In this document: positions 12,204 to 23,444 of the stretch, in pieces
Numbering within the stretch: position 1 is the first letter of the stretch
Layout of the letters: each line of letters begins with the position of its first letter
Assembly (NCBI RefSeq): GCF_000764305.2
Contig: NW_025946839.1
Coordinates: 27,242-91,241 of the forward strand
Source: Hyalella azteca
Lineage: Eukaryota; Arthropoda; Malacostraca; Amphipoda; Hyalellidae
DNA length: 64,000 nt
Direction: 5' to 3'
Position numbers and translations under genes: made by a program
Notes under the pieces: model-generated
The model's input: the letters and a program-made list of their open reading frames with translations, nothing else
Told to the model about the DNA's origin: nothing
The model's database searches: none

Positions 12204-13247
12204 CGCTGTTCGGTAATCAGTTTGAGAGTCAACTACGAGCCACAGTTGGTAAACCGCTGGCAACGAGAAGAAAAGAGCTTGCCAAACCGAGCCAGACTTG
12301 GTATCTCCGCACATTCCATGGAGAGTGAGGGCCAAGAGTTCAACTTGTTCGTACACCAACACCCCCAAGGCAGCGGCTGAAAAAGCTTTGTGTGTGCAGC
12401 TGACTGTCTGGCGAAATGTTTTCAGTTCTTTTCTGACGTTTTCCAGACGAGATGTCGCGGAGGCTTCAGACTTTTCGAATACATTTGGCCTCGGGGACAT
12501 GAGAACTTTCTCTGCAACTTTTTCCGGATTAACTTCATTTTCTTTCGCAGTCAGAGCTAAGTCAAGCGTAGACAACAGTTTGGTGGTTTTGGACTGGTCG
12601 GTTTGAAGAATTATCTTCGAAGCTGAATGCGCAACAATTTTGCGTTCTCGGGAACGTTTCGAAAACTGTCGTAAACGTAACGTTCTTAGCAAGTTATTTA
12701 TCTCTGATGTCGCAATATTCATAGCTGTATGCAGGAGAAGGGTGACGGAAACGAATGCTAAGAAGCCCGTGTGGTTGTTTATGAAACGAAAGGCCATCAA
12801 GACTTTGTCGCCAGGCCACGAAAAAACGACATGACTAGCGATGATGAAGTCGAGGATGAAAATGACAACCATTGAATACGTGGAAATCCCAACTGGAATA
12901 TATTGTGTGCTTGAATTCATCAGATTTTGCATGGTTATCAAAACAACTCTTGTATGTGCCAAAAGAATCCACATGACAGTCATCAAAACAGCAGATACAA
13001 CTGGAGTCCAGAATTTCAAGACGGCAACGTAAAAGTTTGAGCTTGCCATCCCTGCAAATGGAAACTTGGAAAGTCCGTGGAGGATTGTCCTCAAAAGTTG
13101 CGTGGCTACACTGAGTCCCATATAAACTTGAGAAATGACAAACTTGTCATTGCACAATTGATAGGGAATGACTCTTAAAATCCTCGGAAGTCTCAATAGA
13201 AATTTCAGTAGGGTTCTTTGATCCATTTTCTTCACGAATATTCTCAT
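12204..13247 (-). CDS. Gustatory receptor Gr-B, exon 1
   Basis: 348-codon first exon from ATG at 13247 (MRIFVKKMDQRTLL) to a GTATGTGTT donor after QTDYRTA. With exons 10948-11019, 10664-10762 and 10330-10434 the protein has 439 residues, the longest receptor here. The extra length is a basic and polar loop between about residues 195 and 275 (RQFSKRSRERK, then KENEVNPEKVAEK). This corresponds to the long intracellular loop between TM4 and TM5 of Grs. Conserved blocks are SQVYMGLSVATQL, LGVLVYEQVELL and LWLVVDSQTDY. A second in-frame Met (MDQRT) is a possible start. No lesion was seen. Confidence 0.83.
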
Positions 13248-14373
13248 TTCACCTGTGATTGAAAAAAAGTAACAAATATTTTTGTATCAAACAAGTATTG
13301 TTTGTTAAATTATAGGACTGTTTGAGTAGAAGATATCCTGTGATAAATAATTTGATCTATTAATTGTTTGGAGTCTTACTGAACCAGAAAAATCGAAAAA
13401 TAAATGTGAAAGTGGAACGCAGTAATCGGCTATTAAATTCAATTATGGTTTCCCACAGTAGATACTCGTACATGCAGAATTGAATATTTTAATATTAGAA
13501 TCTGAAATCGAATTGCATTTTTGAAAAGGTACAATGCCTCTGAATTGCATAAGCGTAGTAAAACTATTTCAACCGCATTGCTTAACGATGGCAGCGTTAG
13601 GGGAACTGTGTAAGCATTTCTAGGCAAGCAATGAGAGCGTATATGCTTCAGTATTCAGTATACACAAGTGGTCTGAACCACTGCCACCACAACTATGAGG
13701 TTCTGGTGGCAGTGGTATAATGGGTTTACACCATTACTGTCATTTATGGTCAGCCTTACGTATAATATGCTGAGGCCTGTTTATGAAATTTACCAAATAA
13801 GATCGATGGAATATTGCGCTTCTGCAATTGATAGAAGCTATGCATTTTGTAGACTGAATTATCCAATTGATTTACTTCGTCAAAGACCAGGTAAACATCT
13901 TGGGACCGCATCAATTTTATAAATGGAAAGCTTCGGCTCTTTGATAATGAGATAGAATCGCTTGATGATGGCTGAAAAACTTGTATAATTGATTGAATTA
14001 ATCATTTTTGTTAAAGGTGAATTATTCTCTCTGTGATGAGAAACAGATGGGCTGATTTCACGTTCATAATAAGTATAGACAAAATTAATATAATAGCTGA
14101 TTTAGTGATCAATCATGAATAAAGAAAGTTTTTATGTTGTTTTACATTTTTTAATTTTTTTATTAATTTGTCGGTACAATCACTAAACGCAATTGCGGTT
14201 CAATAACAATAGTTTCAAGTTTTATATAATGTTCTGACAATAGCTGACATATACAATGACAAAGATTTCAAAATAATCTGTGATAGCTTTTCACACATAT
14301 GTCACTTAAATGATTTAATAATGATAACTCCTTCAAAAGTAGAAACTGCTCAAATCTTTGGCATCGTTTAAAC
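13248..14373. other. Spacer between Gr-B and Gr-C, no constant exons
   Basis: I searched by eye for the exon 2, 3 and 4 signatures and found none. A small inverted repeat surrounds 13675-13716 (CCACTGCCACCA against TGGTGGCAGTGG). Confidence 0.5.
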
Positions 14374-15019
14374 TACGAGGCATGTTTTTAAGGCGTTTAA
14401 AACATTTAATTCCGTTTTGGAATTAAAAAAAGACGTGCAGAGATATCGCAATAATTTTATTTTTACATGGAAGCCTGTACCTTAATATACTTTTCTACAT
14501 AATTTCCGTGAATATTGAGGCACGTGTCATAACGTGGCACCAGTTTTTAAATACCCTCCTGATAAAATTCTGCCGCCTGACTTGTTGACCACTGCATCAC
14601 AAATGAAGAGTACAGTGTGATGCATTTGATGCATCAAATGCAGTGTGATGCATCACACTGCGTAAATTGCATCACACTGCGCTTTGAAGAAACACCTGGG
14701 CGGTCGGCGTCTTCAAGACGATAACGAAGTCAAAGCATTTGTGATGCAGTGGTCAACAAGTCAGGCGGCAGAATTTTATCAGGAGAGTATTGAAAAACTG
14801 GTACCACGTTATGACACGTGCCTCAATATTCACGGAAATTAGGTAGAAAGTAGATTAAGGTACAGGCTTTCATGTTTTTTAAGTCAGTACCGTTTTGGAA
14901 TTAAAAAAAAGGACGTGCAAAGACATAGCAATGATTTTATATTTTAAAATTAATACTATATCTTTGCACGTTTTTTTTTAATTCCAAAACGGTACTGACT
15001 TAAAAAAACATGCCTCGTA
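14374..15019. mobile_element. Palindromic mariner-derived element
   Basis: The termini are inverted repeats TACGAGGCATGTTTTT (14374 onward, and its complement ending 15019), bounded by TA as expected for mariner. The segment 14700-14860, plus strand, reads HLGGRR, DDNEVKAFVMQWSTSQAAEF and PRYDTCLNIHGN then a stop, which is the C-terminus of a mariner transposase. The same segment lies inverted at about 14462-14640 with roughly 90% identity, so the element is a head-to-head foldback. A second hairpin at about 14890-15001 repeats the subterminal GTCAGTACCGTTTTGGAATT. It cannot encode a full transposase. It sits just 3' of Gr-C exon 1, in what would be intron. Confidence 0.85.
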
Positions 15020-15109
15020 TAAAAAAACATTAGTCAATGTTATTCGTACGTAAAAGTCTGGTATAGGGTGAGTTGCCATAGGCCAAAGGGTTAAAACTCG
15101 TGTACTCAC

Positions 15110-15994
15110 CGCTCGCACGTACGCTGTTTGAGAGTCGGTGATGAGCCAGAGCGCGGCGGCAGAAGACACCGAGAAGCAAAAGGGCACGGAGATGTGGAAA
15201 AAAGATTCGTACATAGCGTAGAGAACGACCAGTACTATGTTCAGTTGCTCGCAGGCCAAGAACCCAAAAGCAACTAATGGAAAGGTTTGCTGAACAAAGT
15301 TTACGGTCTTATGTAGAAGCATCAGCTGCTGCTTCACTTCGTCAAGGTCCCAACTGAATGGCTTCCGACTATCTTCTGTTCGGTCGAACTTAGAACATTC
15401 GGGTGCTAGAGAACTTGCCAAGATGTTCTTCAAATCAGCAGCTAAAAATTTCATTAATATATCGAGGAGTAGTACGAGAATAATGCTGGTAAAGCGCGCT
15501 GTGAGTAGACGAAAAAGGTAAATAATGAGCTGAAGTGTCGGTCCAAGTAGGGCATAGTTAACATAAGCTGCACCGCACGAAACCATTAATTGAGTGATCA
15601 CAAAAATTATTCTAGACCACCGAAGAGATAATGGGATTAACTTAGTCTGATTAAAAGCACGGATAATTTTAAGAAGTTTCGTGGACGATATCAGAATATG
15701 CCAGGACACAAGTGCCGTGACGGAACTGATGACTGGGTCCCAGCACATCTTCAGAGACTCGTAGATGGCTCCAGCTGTTGGTCTTATCGAATATACGGAG
15801 ACGAACGTCAGCAGAGACACGAAAATTTGCAATGCAACGCTAAGTCCTTGATAAACTTGAGACTTCCGATACTGAACATGATAATATCGAAATGGGGCAA
15901 GTCCCAGCATTCGAAGTGCACCCAACAGCAAATTGAAGAAATTTTTCTCGTTGAATGTTTTAGAACGATTGTTCATTGAAATTCTCGAAATCAT
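15110..15994 (-). CDS. Gustatory receptor Gr-C, exon 1 (no constant exons of its own)
   Basis: 295-codon open exon from ATG at 15994 to a GTGAGTACA donor after QTAYVRA. Blocks shared with neighbours are LRMLGLAPFRY, KSQVYQGLSVALQI, FGFLACEQLNIVLVVLYAMY and LWLITDSQTAYVRA. Six hydrophobic segments are present. A more internal Met (MNNRSKTF) could be the start. No exon 2 to 4 lies between this exon and Gr-B, and a mariner relic occupies part of the interval. It is therefore either a first exon that splices to the shared set at 10330-11019 or a truncated gene. The open frame over nearly 900 bp argues that it is still used. Homology is seen; sharing is inferred. Confidence 0.8.
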
Positions 15995-17793
15995 TTTTTT
16001 ATAACTATCCGAAATGTAGCTATACGTTTTGCCTGACGATCAGTTCGTTATACAATCTATTCTCTAAGAGAGAAATTTTCTGAAAAAATAATTAAACTGC
16101 AGTAAATTAATGAATACACTACACTTCAGCAACAGCAACTTAATGTTAAATACATTTTACGTTGCGTTCAATTTTCTCATGACACAACCGAAATGTCACA
16201 AAAAATTTGGTCTAATTTTAATTATGATTAACTCCACAGGGGAGTCATAAATTCGATGATGTGCATCATTGGATTTACTTCGATGTTAAACAAAATGCTT
16301 GAAATGCTAGTATGGTCCATCATTTTTAATGGGAATAATTCAGGCGTAAATCCATGTTCATGTTTCCAAGATGTCTTTCCAATGGAGCTAAGATTCTATT
16401 TGCATAATTTTTCCATTAATGATTTTAGCGATTCAGTAATAGAAAAAGAACAACGTTTCATAGTAATAAGCTAAGCTATTTATCTCATGTATTCGACGTC
16501 TGTTGCTGAAAATGCCAACGCAATTCATTGAAGTGAAAATTCCCTTCTTGAATCGAAATCTCTATAGCTGAATCGGAGGTCACTTCCAGTAATGAAATAA
16601 ACGTTATTTTCGGGGAATTTAATAATATTTATTCCGAGTTTACATGGTTCACTGGTGACGCTTAATCACGTTTAAATAATGGATCAGTCATTATACATAA
16701 TATTATGTAATATTTAAATAAATTGTCTATATTTAATGGATGTATACAAGTTTATAAATATATCGTTGAGCTATTCGCTGATGATGATTAAATATGTTTC
16801 AGTTTGTAAATATTGAAAATAATCGTTTTTATTGAACTCGAACCTAAGTAAATTAGTCAAATTCTGAATTAAAATTTTTTATGTTTTGCTCAGGATATTC
16901 GAGAATATCCTTCACACACGACACATTTACCGTCAGGATTAGGCCAGAACAACCTGCGTATGAAAGACTCCACGAATTTTGCTGCTGGCAAGACCACTTC
17001 TCACTCATCACTTCAAAAGCTTTTTTGTTCGATATAATCTATAATATTCTTTAATGTTTGTGACCAGCAAACGCATACGTACTAAATAGATCAAATATCA
17101 GCCTTTGTTTGTAGATTCACCGCTGAATAATTGAGCGTTATTGAGTTTGTCATGTTAGGTTCAAGCTTCCTGCTGGCAAGTTTTGGTCGTTTAAAACAAC
17201 CCACCGATTAGTGATAACTAAGGAAGAAGTTAGAAGTTTACTTCATCAAACTTAAGAAATCAATTGACCAGGTCATTAAAGAAAAGAAAACAACCAGGTA
17301 ATTAAATATACGAGTTATTATATGCAACCAAAGTAAGTATACCATATCGATAACTTAAGACCAGGACGGAAATCATTGCCATGTCAATACTTAGGAATAT
17401 TTCACTATTTTTCATTAATTTTGTTGTATTCGAGGTTCGATCATGTACGTAGTTATAATAAGACTACTGCATTTAGGATAGAATAACTCAGACATAGGGA
17501 CGTGTACAACGACCATGTATACGCACGAGGGCTCTGTTACGTTAGGTTAGCTCGTTTTTGATCCTAAAAATGATCCTTATATGGTCTATCGGCTGGCCCT
17601 TTAACCAACAATTTATTCACTTTCGACTAGATGCTGATTTTAAAGCAGTGATGCGTTTGAAAATGGAGGTCCATTTTCTACATAAATGAATTAAAATAAG
17701 TTGCATTTAATGCAATTCAATAAAGAAATAACATTCTGGAGTTCGTATCTCTGAAATATCCAAAAAGACACGAACGATGAGATGTACACTCAC
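15995..17793. other. Spacer between Gr-C and Gr-D, no constant exons
   Basis: 1.8 kb of AT-rich sequence. No exon with CEEG, EVWQLR or TYVIIAVQF was found on either strand, and nothing else was recognised. Confidence 0.5.
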
Positions 17794-18771
17794 CGCTCTG
17801 ACGTAGGCGGTTTGGGAGTTGAGGACGAGCCAGAGCTTGCCCGCTGCCGGCGTGGCGAAGAGAAGCGCAGTCCAGAAACTCGAGGAAGATTCGTGGTACA
17901 TTGCGTACAGGACGAGCATTACCGTATTGAGTTGTTCGTATGCCAGAATACAAAAGACAGTCATAGAGAAGTGTGAGTGAATGAGGCTGACTTTCCCATT
18001 ACAGAAAATAAGTTTCCTTCTAATTCGGTCGAGTGGATTCTTGGATAATTTAGAACTGCATCCATGTGAGCTGTAGAGTTGAACCTTGCGTTTTGTTGCC
18101 TGATCATTGTCGGAAGTTGGTGAACCGAGTACGAGGAAAGATAAGGAAGAAGATAATTCTTCATCCCTCAAATAAGAGTTGATAAAAATGGATGTCAACT
18201 GAACGTCAGCGATGTTACAAAACTCCGAAGTAAACAATTGCGTCACAATGGATAGAAAAAGTGCCGAACTGAAGTTCATCGAATACGTAGTGACGAAATT
18301 CAGGGCAGGGATCAAGTTAAGCCAATTATTTTCCACTCCTTGGCAGTGAACAACAATAGCGTAACCCAAAGTAATTAAATGAATACCAAAAATCACGAAA
18401 GTTACAAAACCAACAGGTTGCGAATTTGTTTTTGATAGATTCAAACAATTCAATATGCGTATTAGTCGCGTCGATGACATCAGAAGATGCCAAGAAAATA
18501 TCCCTGAAGTGAGACACATTACTGGCTCCCAATACTGGCTGAGAGAGTTGAAAATGTCTGACGTTGCGAACTTGGGTGACGCTAGAATGGCGACAAACGT
18601 CAGCACGGACGCTATTACTCGCCATGATACACTGAGTCCGTGTAAAACTTGCGATTTCTTATATTTTCCATCGACGCGGACATAGGGGGCGAGTCCAAGA
18701 ATTCGGAGATAACGTAGCAGCCAAGCAAACAGTTGTTGCTGGTCAACCAACGATTGCTTCATGAGAATCAT
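17794..18771 (-). CDS. Gustatory receptor Gr-D, exon 1 (no constant exons of its own)
   Basis: 326-codon open exon from ATG at 18771 (MILMKQSLVDQQQLF) to a GTGAGTGTACA donor after QTAYVRA. Its end is very like that of Gr-C (YEQLNTVMLVLYAMY and LNSQTAYVRA), so C and D are probably sister copies. The N-terminal block reads LRILGLAPYVRVDGKYKKSQ. A Ser-rich polar loop lies at about residues 205-250. No 3' exons lie between here and Gr-C, so use of the shared set at 10330-11019 is proposed. The frame is intact. Short tandem repeats lie just upstream of the start. Confidence 0.8.
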
Positions 18772-18783
18772 TATGACTTTTTG

Positions 18784-18892
18784 CTATGCGGATGACACTT
18801 TCTAATTATCAAATAATACTGTAACGACACTTTCTAATTATAAAATAATACTGTTAGTGTCATTTCCTAATGATCAAATAATGCTGTAAGAA
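18784..18892. repeat. About 35-bp tandem repeat just upstream of Gr-D
   Basis: Three imperfect units containing GACACTTTCTAATTAT and CAAATAATACTGT. They start about a dozen bases upstream of the Gr-D ATG, in its likely promoter or 5' UTR. Confidence 0.75.
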
Positions 18893-19565
18893 CCAGTTTT
18901 AAACATCCAGATTGAACGAGAATTCCCGATTCTGAAAGAAATTAAGTAACACGATAAGGCTCATTTGGTTTGGAATTATTCTGTGCAAGTATAAATTATC
19001 ATCAACCAAATTTGTATTCGAAAATTTTGGATTAAATTCTTGTAAACTATAATCTGAAGCTCAAGGTAACAAAGATTGATAGTGATAAATGTTGTGGGTT
19101 CATGCATTTAGACAGCGAAGGTACTTTCATTATTTGACCCAATCAACATCACCGACTGGTTCAAAATTAAGCAATGTTGTGACCAAACGTTTACTGCGTC
19201 AGGTTGGTATATCAGAAGGATGGTGTGACACCCAAATAAAAATTATTGATGGAGCATCGATGATTATAGGCTTGAGTCATCCTCTTTTCGGATATCCATG
19301 AATGCCGTCGCAAGGTCACTTATATAGCGAAAAAAAATTCGGCAATAGCGAAAGTTATAATAATTGGCTGGGCATCGAAACAATATCTGATATCAACCTG
19401 CGATCGCCAGTTGATAGAATTTTTGATCTCATACGAAATAGGAAAATGTGAGAAGAAGAAGTTGTCCTGGAACGAAGCTTCGTAGAATTATCTTGTGAAG
19501 AAAGTGAAGTGACTTTTTGTAACAATTTTTTTGTAAGTCCCTTAAATGAGAGAACATCTGCCAAG
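18893..19565. other. Spacer, no gene recognised
   Basis: Ends in a stretch of open frame that runs into the 27-bp array. I do not recognise a protein in either direction. Confidence 0.4.
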
Positions 19566-19735
19566 TCTGATTTACGCCGCACTTCACGATGTTCAGATGG
19601 ACGCCGCACTTCACGATGTTCAGATGGACGCCGCACTTCATGATGTTCAGATGGACGCCGCACTTCACGATGTTCAGATGGACGCCGCACTTCACGATGT
19701 TCAGATGGACGCCGCACTTCACGATGTTCAGATGG
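19566..19735. repeat. 27-bp minisatellite running into an assembly gap
   Basis: About six units of 27 bp containing GATGTTCAGATGGACGCCGC, one with TGATG for CGATG. Because 27 is a multiple of three, all frames without a stop stay open (for example HLNIVKCGV repeated). That does not make it a gene. The array is cut by the N run, so its true length is unknown. Confidence 0.9.
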
Positions 19736-20373
19736 NNNNNNNNNNNNNNNNNNNNNNNNNNNNNNNNNNNNNNNNNNNNNNNNNNNNNNNNNNNNNNNNN
19801 NNNNNNNNNNNNNNNNNNNNNNNNNNNNNNNNNNNNNNNNNNNNNNNNNNNNNNNNNNNNNNNNNNNNNNNNNNNNNNNNNNNNNNNNNNNNNNNNNNNN
19901 NNNNNNNNNNNNNNNNNNNNNNNNNNNNNNNNNNNNNNNNNNNNNNNNNNNNNNNNNNNNNNNNNNNNNNNNNNNNNNNNNNNNNNNNNNNNNNNNNNNN
20001 NNNNNNNNNNNNNNNNNNNNNNNNNNNNNNNNNNNNNNNNNNNNNNNNNNNNNNNNNNNNNNNNNNNNNNNNNNNNNNNNNNNNNNNNNNNNNNNNNNNN
20101 NNNNNNNNNNNNNNNNNNNNNNNNNNNNNNNNNNNNNNNNNNNNNNNNNNNNNNNNNNNNNNNNNNNNNNNNNNNNNNNNNNNNNNNNNNNNNNNNNNNN
20201 NNNNNNNNNNNNNNNNNNNNNNNNNNNNNNNNNNNNNNNNNNNNNNNNNNNNNNNNNNNNNNNNNNNNNNNNNNNNNNNNNNNNNNNNNNNNNNNNNNNN
20301 NNNNNNNNNNNNNNNNNNNNNNNNNNNNNNNNNNNNNNNNNNNNNNNNNNNNNNNNNNNNNNNNNNNNNNNNN
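19736..20373. other. Assembly gap (638 N)
   Basis: Run of N directly following the 27-bp array. Long open frames crossing it are artefacts. Confidence 1.
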
Positions 20374-20543
20374 AAGGGCTAGAATATGGAGTATAAAAAA
20401 GACGTACAGACTCGAGTTGTTGAAGGTGATCACACTATCCATCTTCACAGACCTCACTCGACGGCTTCTAACGACTCACTGGCGGGCGCGAACGAGAAGA
20501 TAGCGGCACCTTATACTCTCCTCGTGTGCACAGGCTACTAGCC

Positions 20544-20562
20544 CTGTCTCTTATACACATCT
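20544..20562. other. Tn5/Nextera mosaic-end sequence (library adapter)
   Basis: CTGTCTCTTATACACATCT is an exact 19/19 match to the Tn5 mosaic end used in transposase-based libraries. It is foreign to the genome. The sequence on its two sides may not be contiguous. Confidence 0.95.
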
Positions 20563-20673
20563 GCTAGTCAATAAATTTTCTTGTGATACTTTGCAAGTGT
20601 GATTTTGGGGCACGAATCGTAGAATTCTGAAGAATTAAACTCTGGTCGCGGAATAAATTCTCTGGCGGTGAGA

Positions 20674-20725
20674 AATAGGCCATGGGCCTATTTCTTCAAC
20701 GCCGACACTTCTATTATATTCTATG
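20674..20725 (+). mobile_element. 3' end of the CR1-like LINE family, abutting Gr-E
   Basis: AATAGGCCATGGGCC, TTCAACGCCGACACTTCTAT and an ATTCTATG tail match the 3' end of the LINE at 9620-9682. The tail ends where Gr-E exon 1 is cut. How far it extends 5' is unclear because the adapter and gap lie just upstream. Confidence 0.75.
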
Positions 20726-20924
20726 ATGATTTGCAGAGCAATGCTGAGTCCGAGATATGCTTGGTGCCTTCGTAACTTCCCATTCTTGTATTCGTAGGGC
20801 ACGAGCGGAGATATGCTTGGTGGCTTCGTAACTTCCCATTCTTGTATTCGTAGGGCACGAGACCAACGAACCGTAGCGCTCGAGACTGCCATACGAGGAA
20901 TAACTTCTCATCCATTTTTTTCAT
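20726..20924 (-). pseudogene. Gr-E: truncated gustatory receptor first exon
   Basis: Starts MKKMDEKLFLVWQSRALRFV and GLVPYEYKNGKLRSHQAYL, clearly the N-terminal block of this Gr cluster. An internal tandem duplication of about 57 bp then repeats the VPYEYKNGKL stretch, and part of the second copy reads in another frame. After LGLSIALQII the frame stops matching Gr where the LINE 3' end begins. About 230 codons of the exon are absent; they might be in the nearby gap or deleted. It is probably dead. The duplication could partly reflect assembly error given the adapter sequence 160 bp away. Confidence 0.75.
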
Positions 20925-22052
20925 TATGATGCTGCCTGATATAAATGTGTGGTTTATGATGGTCTGTCTTAATTGATTCTGCCACGGTTATCTTGCTTGG
21001 TTGAATAATAATAAGGCCCCAAATTACTGTGGGTGCAGATTAAGGTATCACGAAGAGAAGCTGGATTGAATAATTTCACGATTCACTGCAATCAATGTTC
21101 GCATGTCCTGTTTTGTCACGGAGTTAAATAAAACTTGCCTAGATGCTCGATTATTATATTTTAATGCAATTTTTGCAGAGGCATTTAAAAAAATTTCTCC
21201 CTACTATCAATATGATGGAACTATCTGCGTTATCTCAATCTATTCACAACGAAGAAAATAATGAGCAGCTAGTGGCACCGCAACACATCCTGAGTCTCTT
21301 ATCACAAGGACTGTTGAAGTTTGCCGTCATCATCACTTCTTAGCGACATAAAATCCGCTCAATTTAACATTCCGCTGCAATGTTGGCGCAGCCAAGTGTG
21401 TTGTGGCAGCGATCAATTGACCAAAGGCGCTGCAACTTTAAAGATAAATGTACGAGTTATCGTCCTCGTGAGTGTTTTGTCTACGACAAAGAACTGCCAC
21501 GGAATGATTGATGAACTCGCAATGTATTACAATCATTACAACAGTTCAGTACTTACTTGCTCCATGAAGCAAGGCTGCATCATCTAGCATTGCTATTAGA
21601 AAATTGCGAGGCATGTTGGTTGCATTTTAATACACATGTTTCTCATTTTAATTATACATGTTACTATATACGCTGAATACAATGAACACACAAGAAAACT
21701 CAGAACAATCGACACTATTTATATTTGGTGGGGGGGGGGAGGATGAATTAAATTTGAAATAAGTTTAAAGTTCTCTAAAAAACGCCAAAAAAGTTCATAT
21801 AAAGTTCGGTGGAAACGCCAGGTTTGCCTTTAAGTTATTTCACGCACGACTTATATTCATTATACAACTAATGAAATTTACCTTACGTAAAATATATTTT
21901 CAAGATTCATAATGCAATCACTACCTTTCTTCTTCCTCATAGATGTGTAGATCTATTGAAATTTTTAAGTCTATTTTATAATTATTGTAGCCAATTACAC
22001 TGAAATAAGATATGGAATAGAACAGTACTCGTAACAAATTGTTTAGACTTAC
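20925..22052. other. Spacer between Gr-E and Gr-F
   Basis: No constant exons and no recognisable gene. It includes a G-run at about 21729-21740. Confidence 0.45.
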
Positions 22053-22909
22053 TTCTTCGTTGAAGGCCGATTTTGAGTCGAGAATGAGCCACAAGCGCAG
22101 CCCGGTAGGAATTATGAAGTATAATGACTGGTTCACGATGGGAAAATTGTCCACGTAGAGGATGAAGAGCGAAATGATCACAAGGAGGACTTTGATGTAC
22201 ACAATATATACGAAGACAAGTGGTTTGAAGAGATTCTGAATTTTTTTCAGTGTACGCTGAAATGCTGAATGTTGACCAAGTTGCGTCGGATGCTCTCGCA
22301 TCTGATGACAAGTTTGCAGTATTTCATAGGAGCCGCGCCAGTCCGCAGGAACAAAAGCGGGACCATCGCTTCTTGAAGATCGCATGATATTTGTCTCATG
22401 ATGACCACAAAGTAAAAGTACTGAATGAAATTACAGGTTAAGCAAAGCAAGGTGAAAAATAAATCGGACGCGGAGGAAATGGGATCTGCATACTCGCATA
22501 CTTCCCTCGTAGCATAAAGGTTGTACGCAATGAAGGCCAGTTCAAAGCCTATGCTTATGCGGACGATCCAGGCTACGGGACGATTTTTTTTCTGGCAATC
22601 TTCGACGTAACCGACGATTTTCAAGGGTTTACGCGAGCAAAAAATTGCATTCAGTCGTATTAGGATATTCACAATAGAGAATGCTATACCCCAAGCATGA
22701 GTAAGCGTCTTGTCAGTGGGCATGCTACACATGTTAAGGATGTCGAGAACAAATATAAAGCTAATTACAATGATGTATATATTCAAGACACAACTTATGC
22801 TCATGTAAATAGGAGAAATTTTCCATTTATTACCGGTAATTGTGAACGGTGTGAGTCCAATTGCTCTCAGCATGTGGAATGACATAAGAAGCAATTGCCT
22901 GTCTTGCAT
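22053..22909 (-). pseudogene. Gr-F: divergent gustatory receptor first exon with one frameshift
   Basis: The first frame runs from ATG at 22909 (MQDRQLLLMSFHMLRAIGLT, then PFTITGNKWKISPIY) to a stop near 22247. The Gr-like sequence continues in another frame: KIQNLFKPLVFVYIVYIKVL, then IIPTGLRLWLILDSKSAFNE and a GAA/GTAAGT donor at 22052. The switch falls at or near an A-run around 22250, so a one-base indel, or a sequencing error in the homopolymer, would explain it. It is the most diverged minus-strand copy: LDSKSAF replaces LDSQTAY, and the YEQLE block is lost. No exons 2 to 4 lie downstream before Gr-E. Confidence 0.7.
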
Positions 22910-23444
22910 TCTGCTCTGGAGGGGCGAGGAAATTTGGAGGAAAGATTATCTTTTGTGTCGAAATGGATGAAGTGAAGATTTGATTAATTTCCTTAATTTA
23001 ATTAACACTTGATTATAAAGAAACCATTATTTCAGGGGAATTCAAATACGGTTTGTTTTCCTTGTTCTGAAAAGAAAGAAAGAAACAAATCTCATAATGA
23101 CTGAAGAAGCTTATAAACATATTTTGCAGAGAAATTTTACATCGGCCTTCATAAATTGTACTCTACAACGTCAGTTATATCCTCGGAAAATATTAATCAA
23201 TATTGTCTCTATATAAAGCGTTCATGTAATGTGTTTATTTTGTTCAGCTGTACGCAGGTTACGTTTTCCTTATACTTACCTTCATAAATTTTAAAATATA
23301 AACATTTTAAAGCTTTTTTAAGATGATATAACTATAAGTTACATTTAGGTGTTGCGCGCATCGACTAATTCTGCAATGTATAACCTATCGACAGTCAAGT
23401 GCTGATATGGCGGCTGCCTTACTTACAGCTTCATCGCTTCTGGA
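22910..23444. other. Spacer 5' of Gr-F
   Basis: No gene, constant exon or repeat was recognised. Confidence 0.4.

Noticed and set aside
19429..20503. Long open frames of about 280-340 codons across the first gap
   Set aside because: Most of their length is N. The coding part is the 27-bp repeat, which is open because the unit length is a multiple of three.
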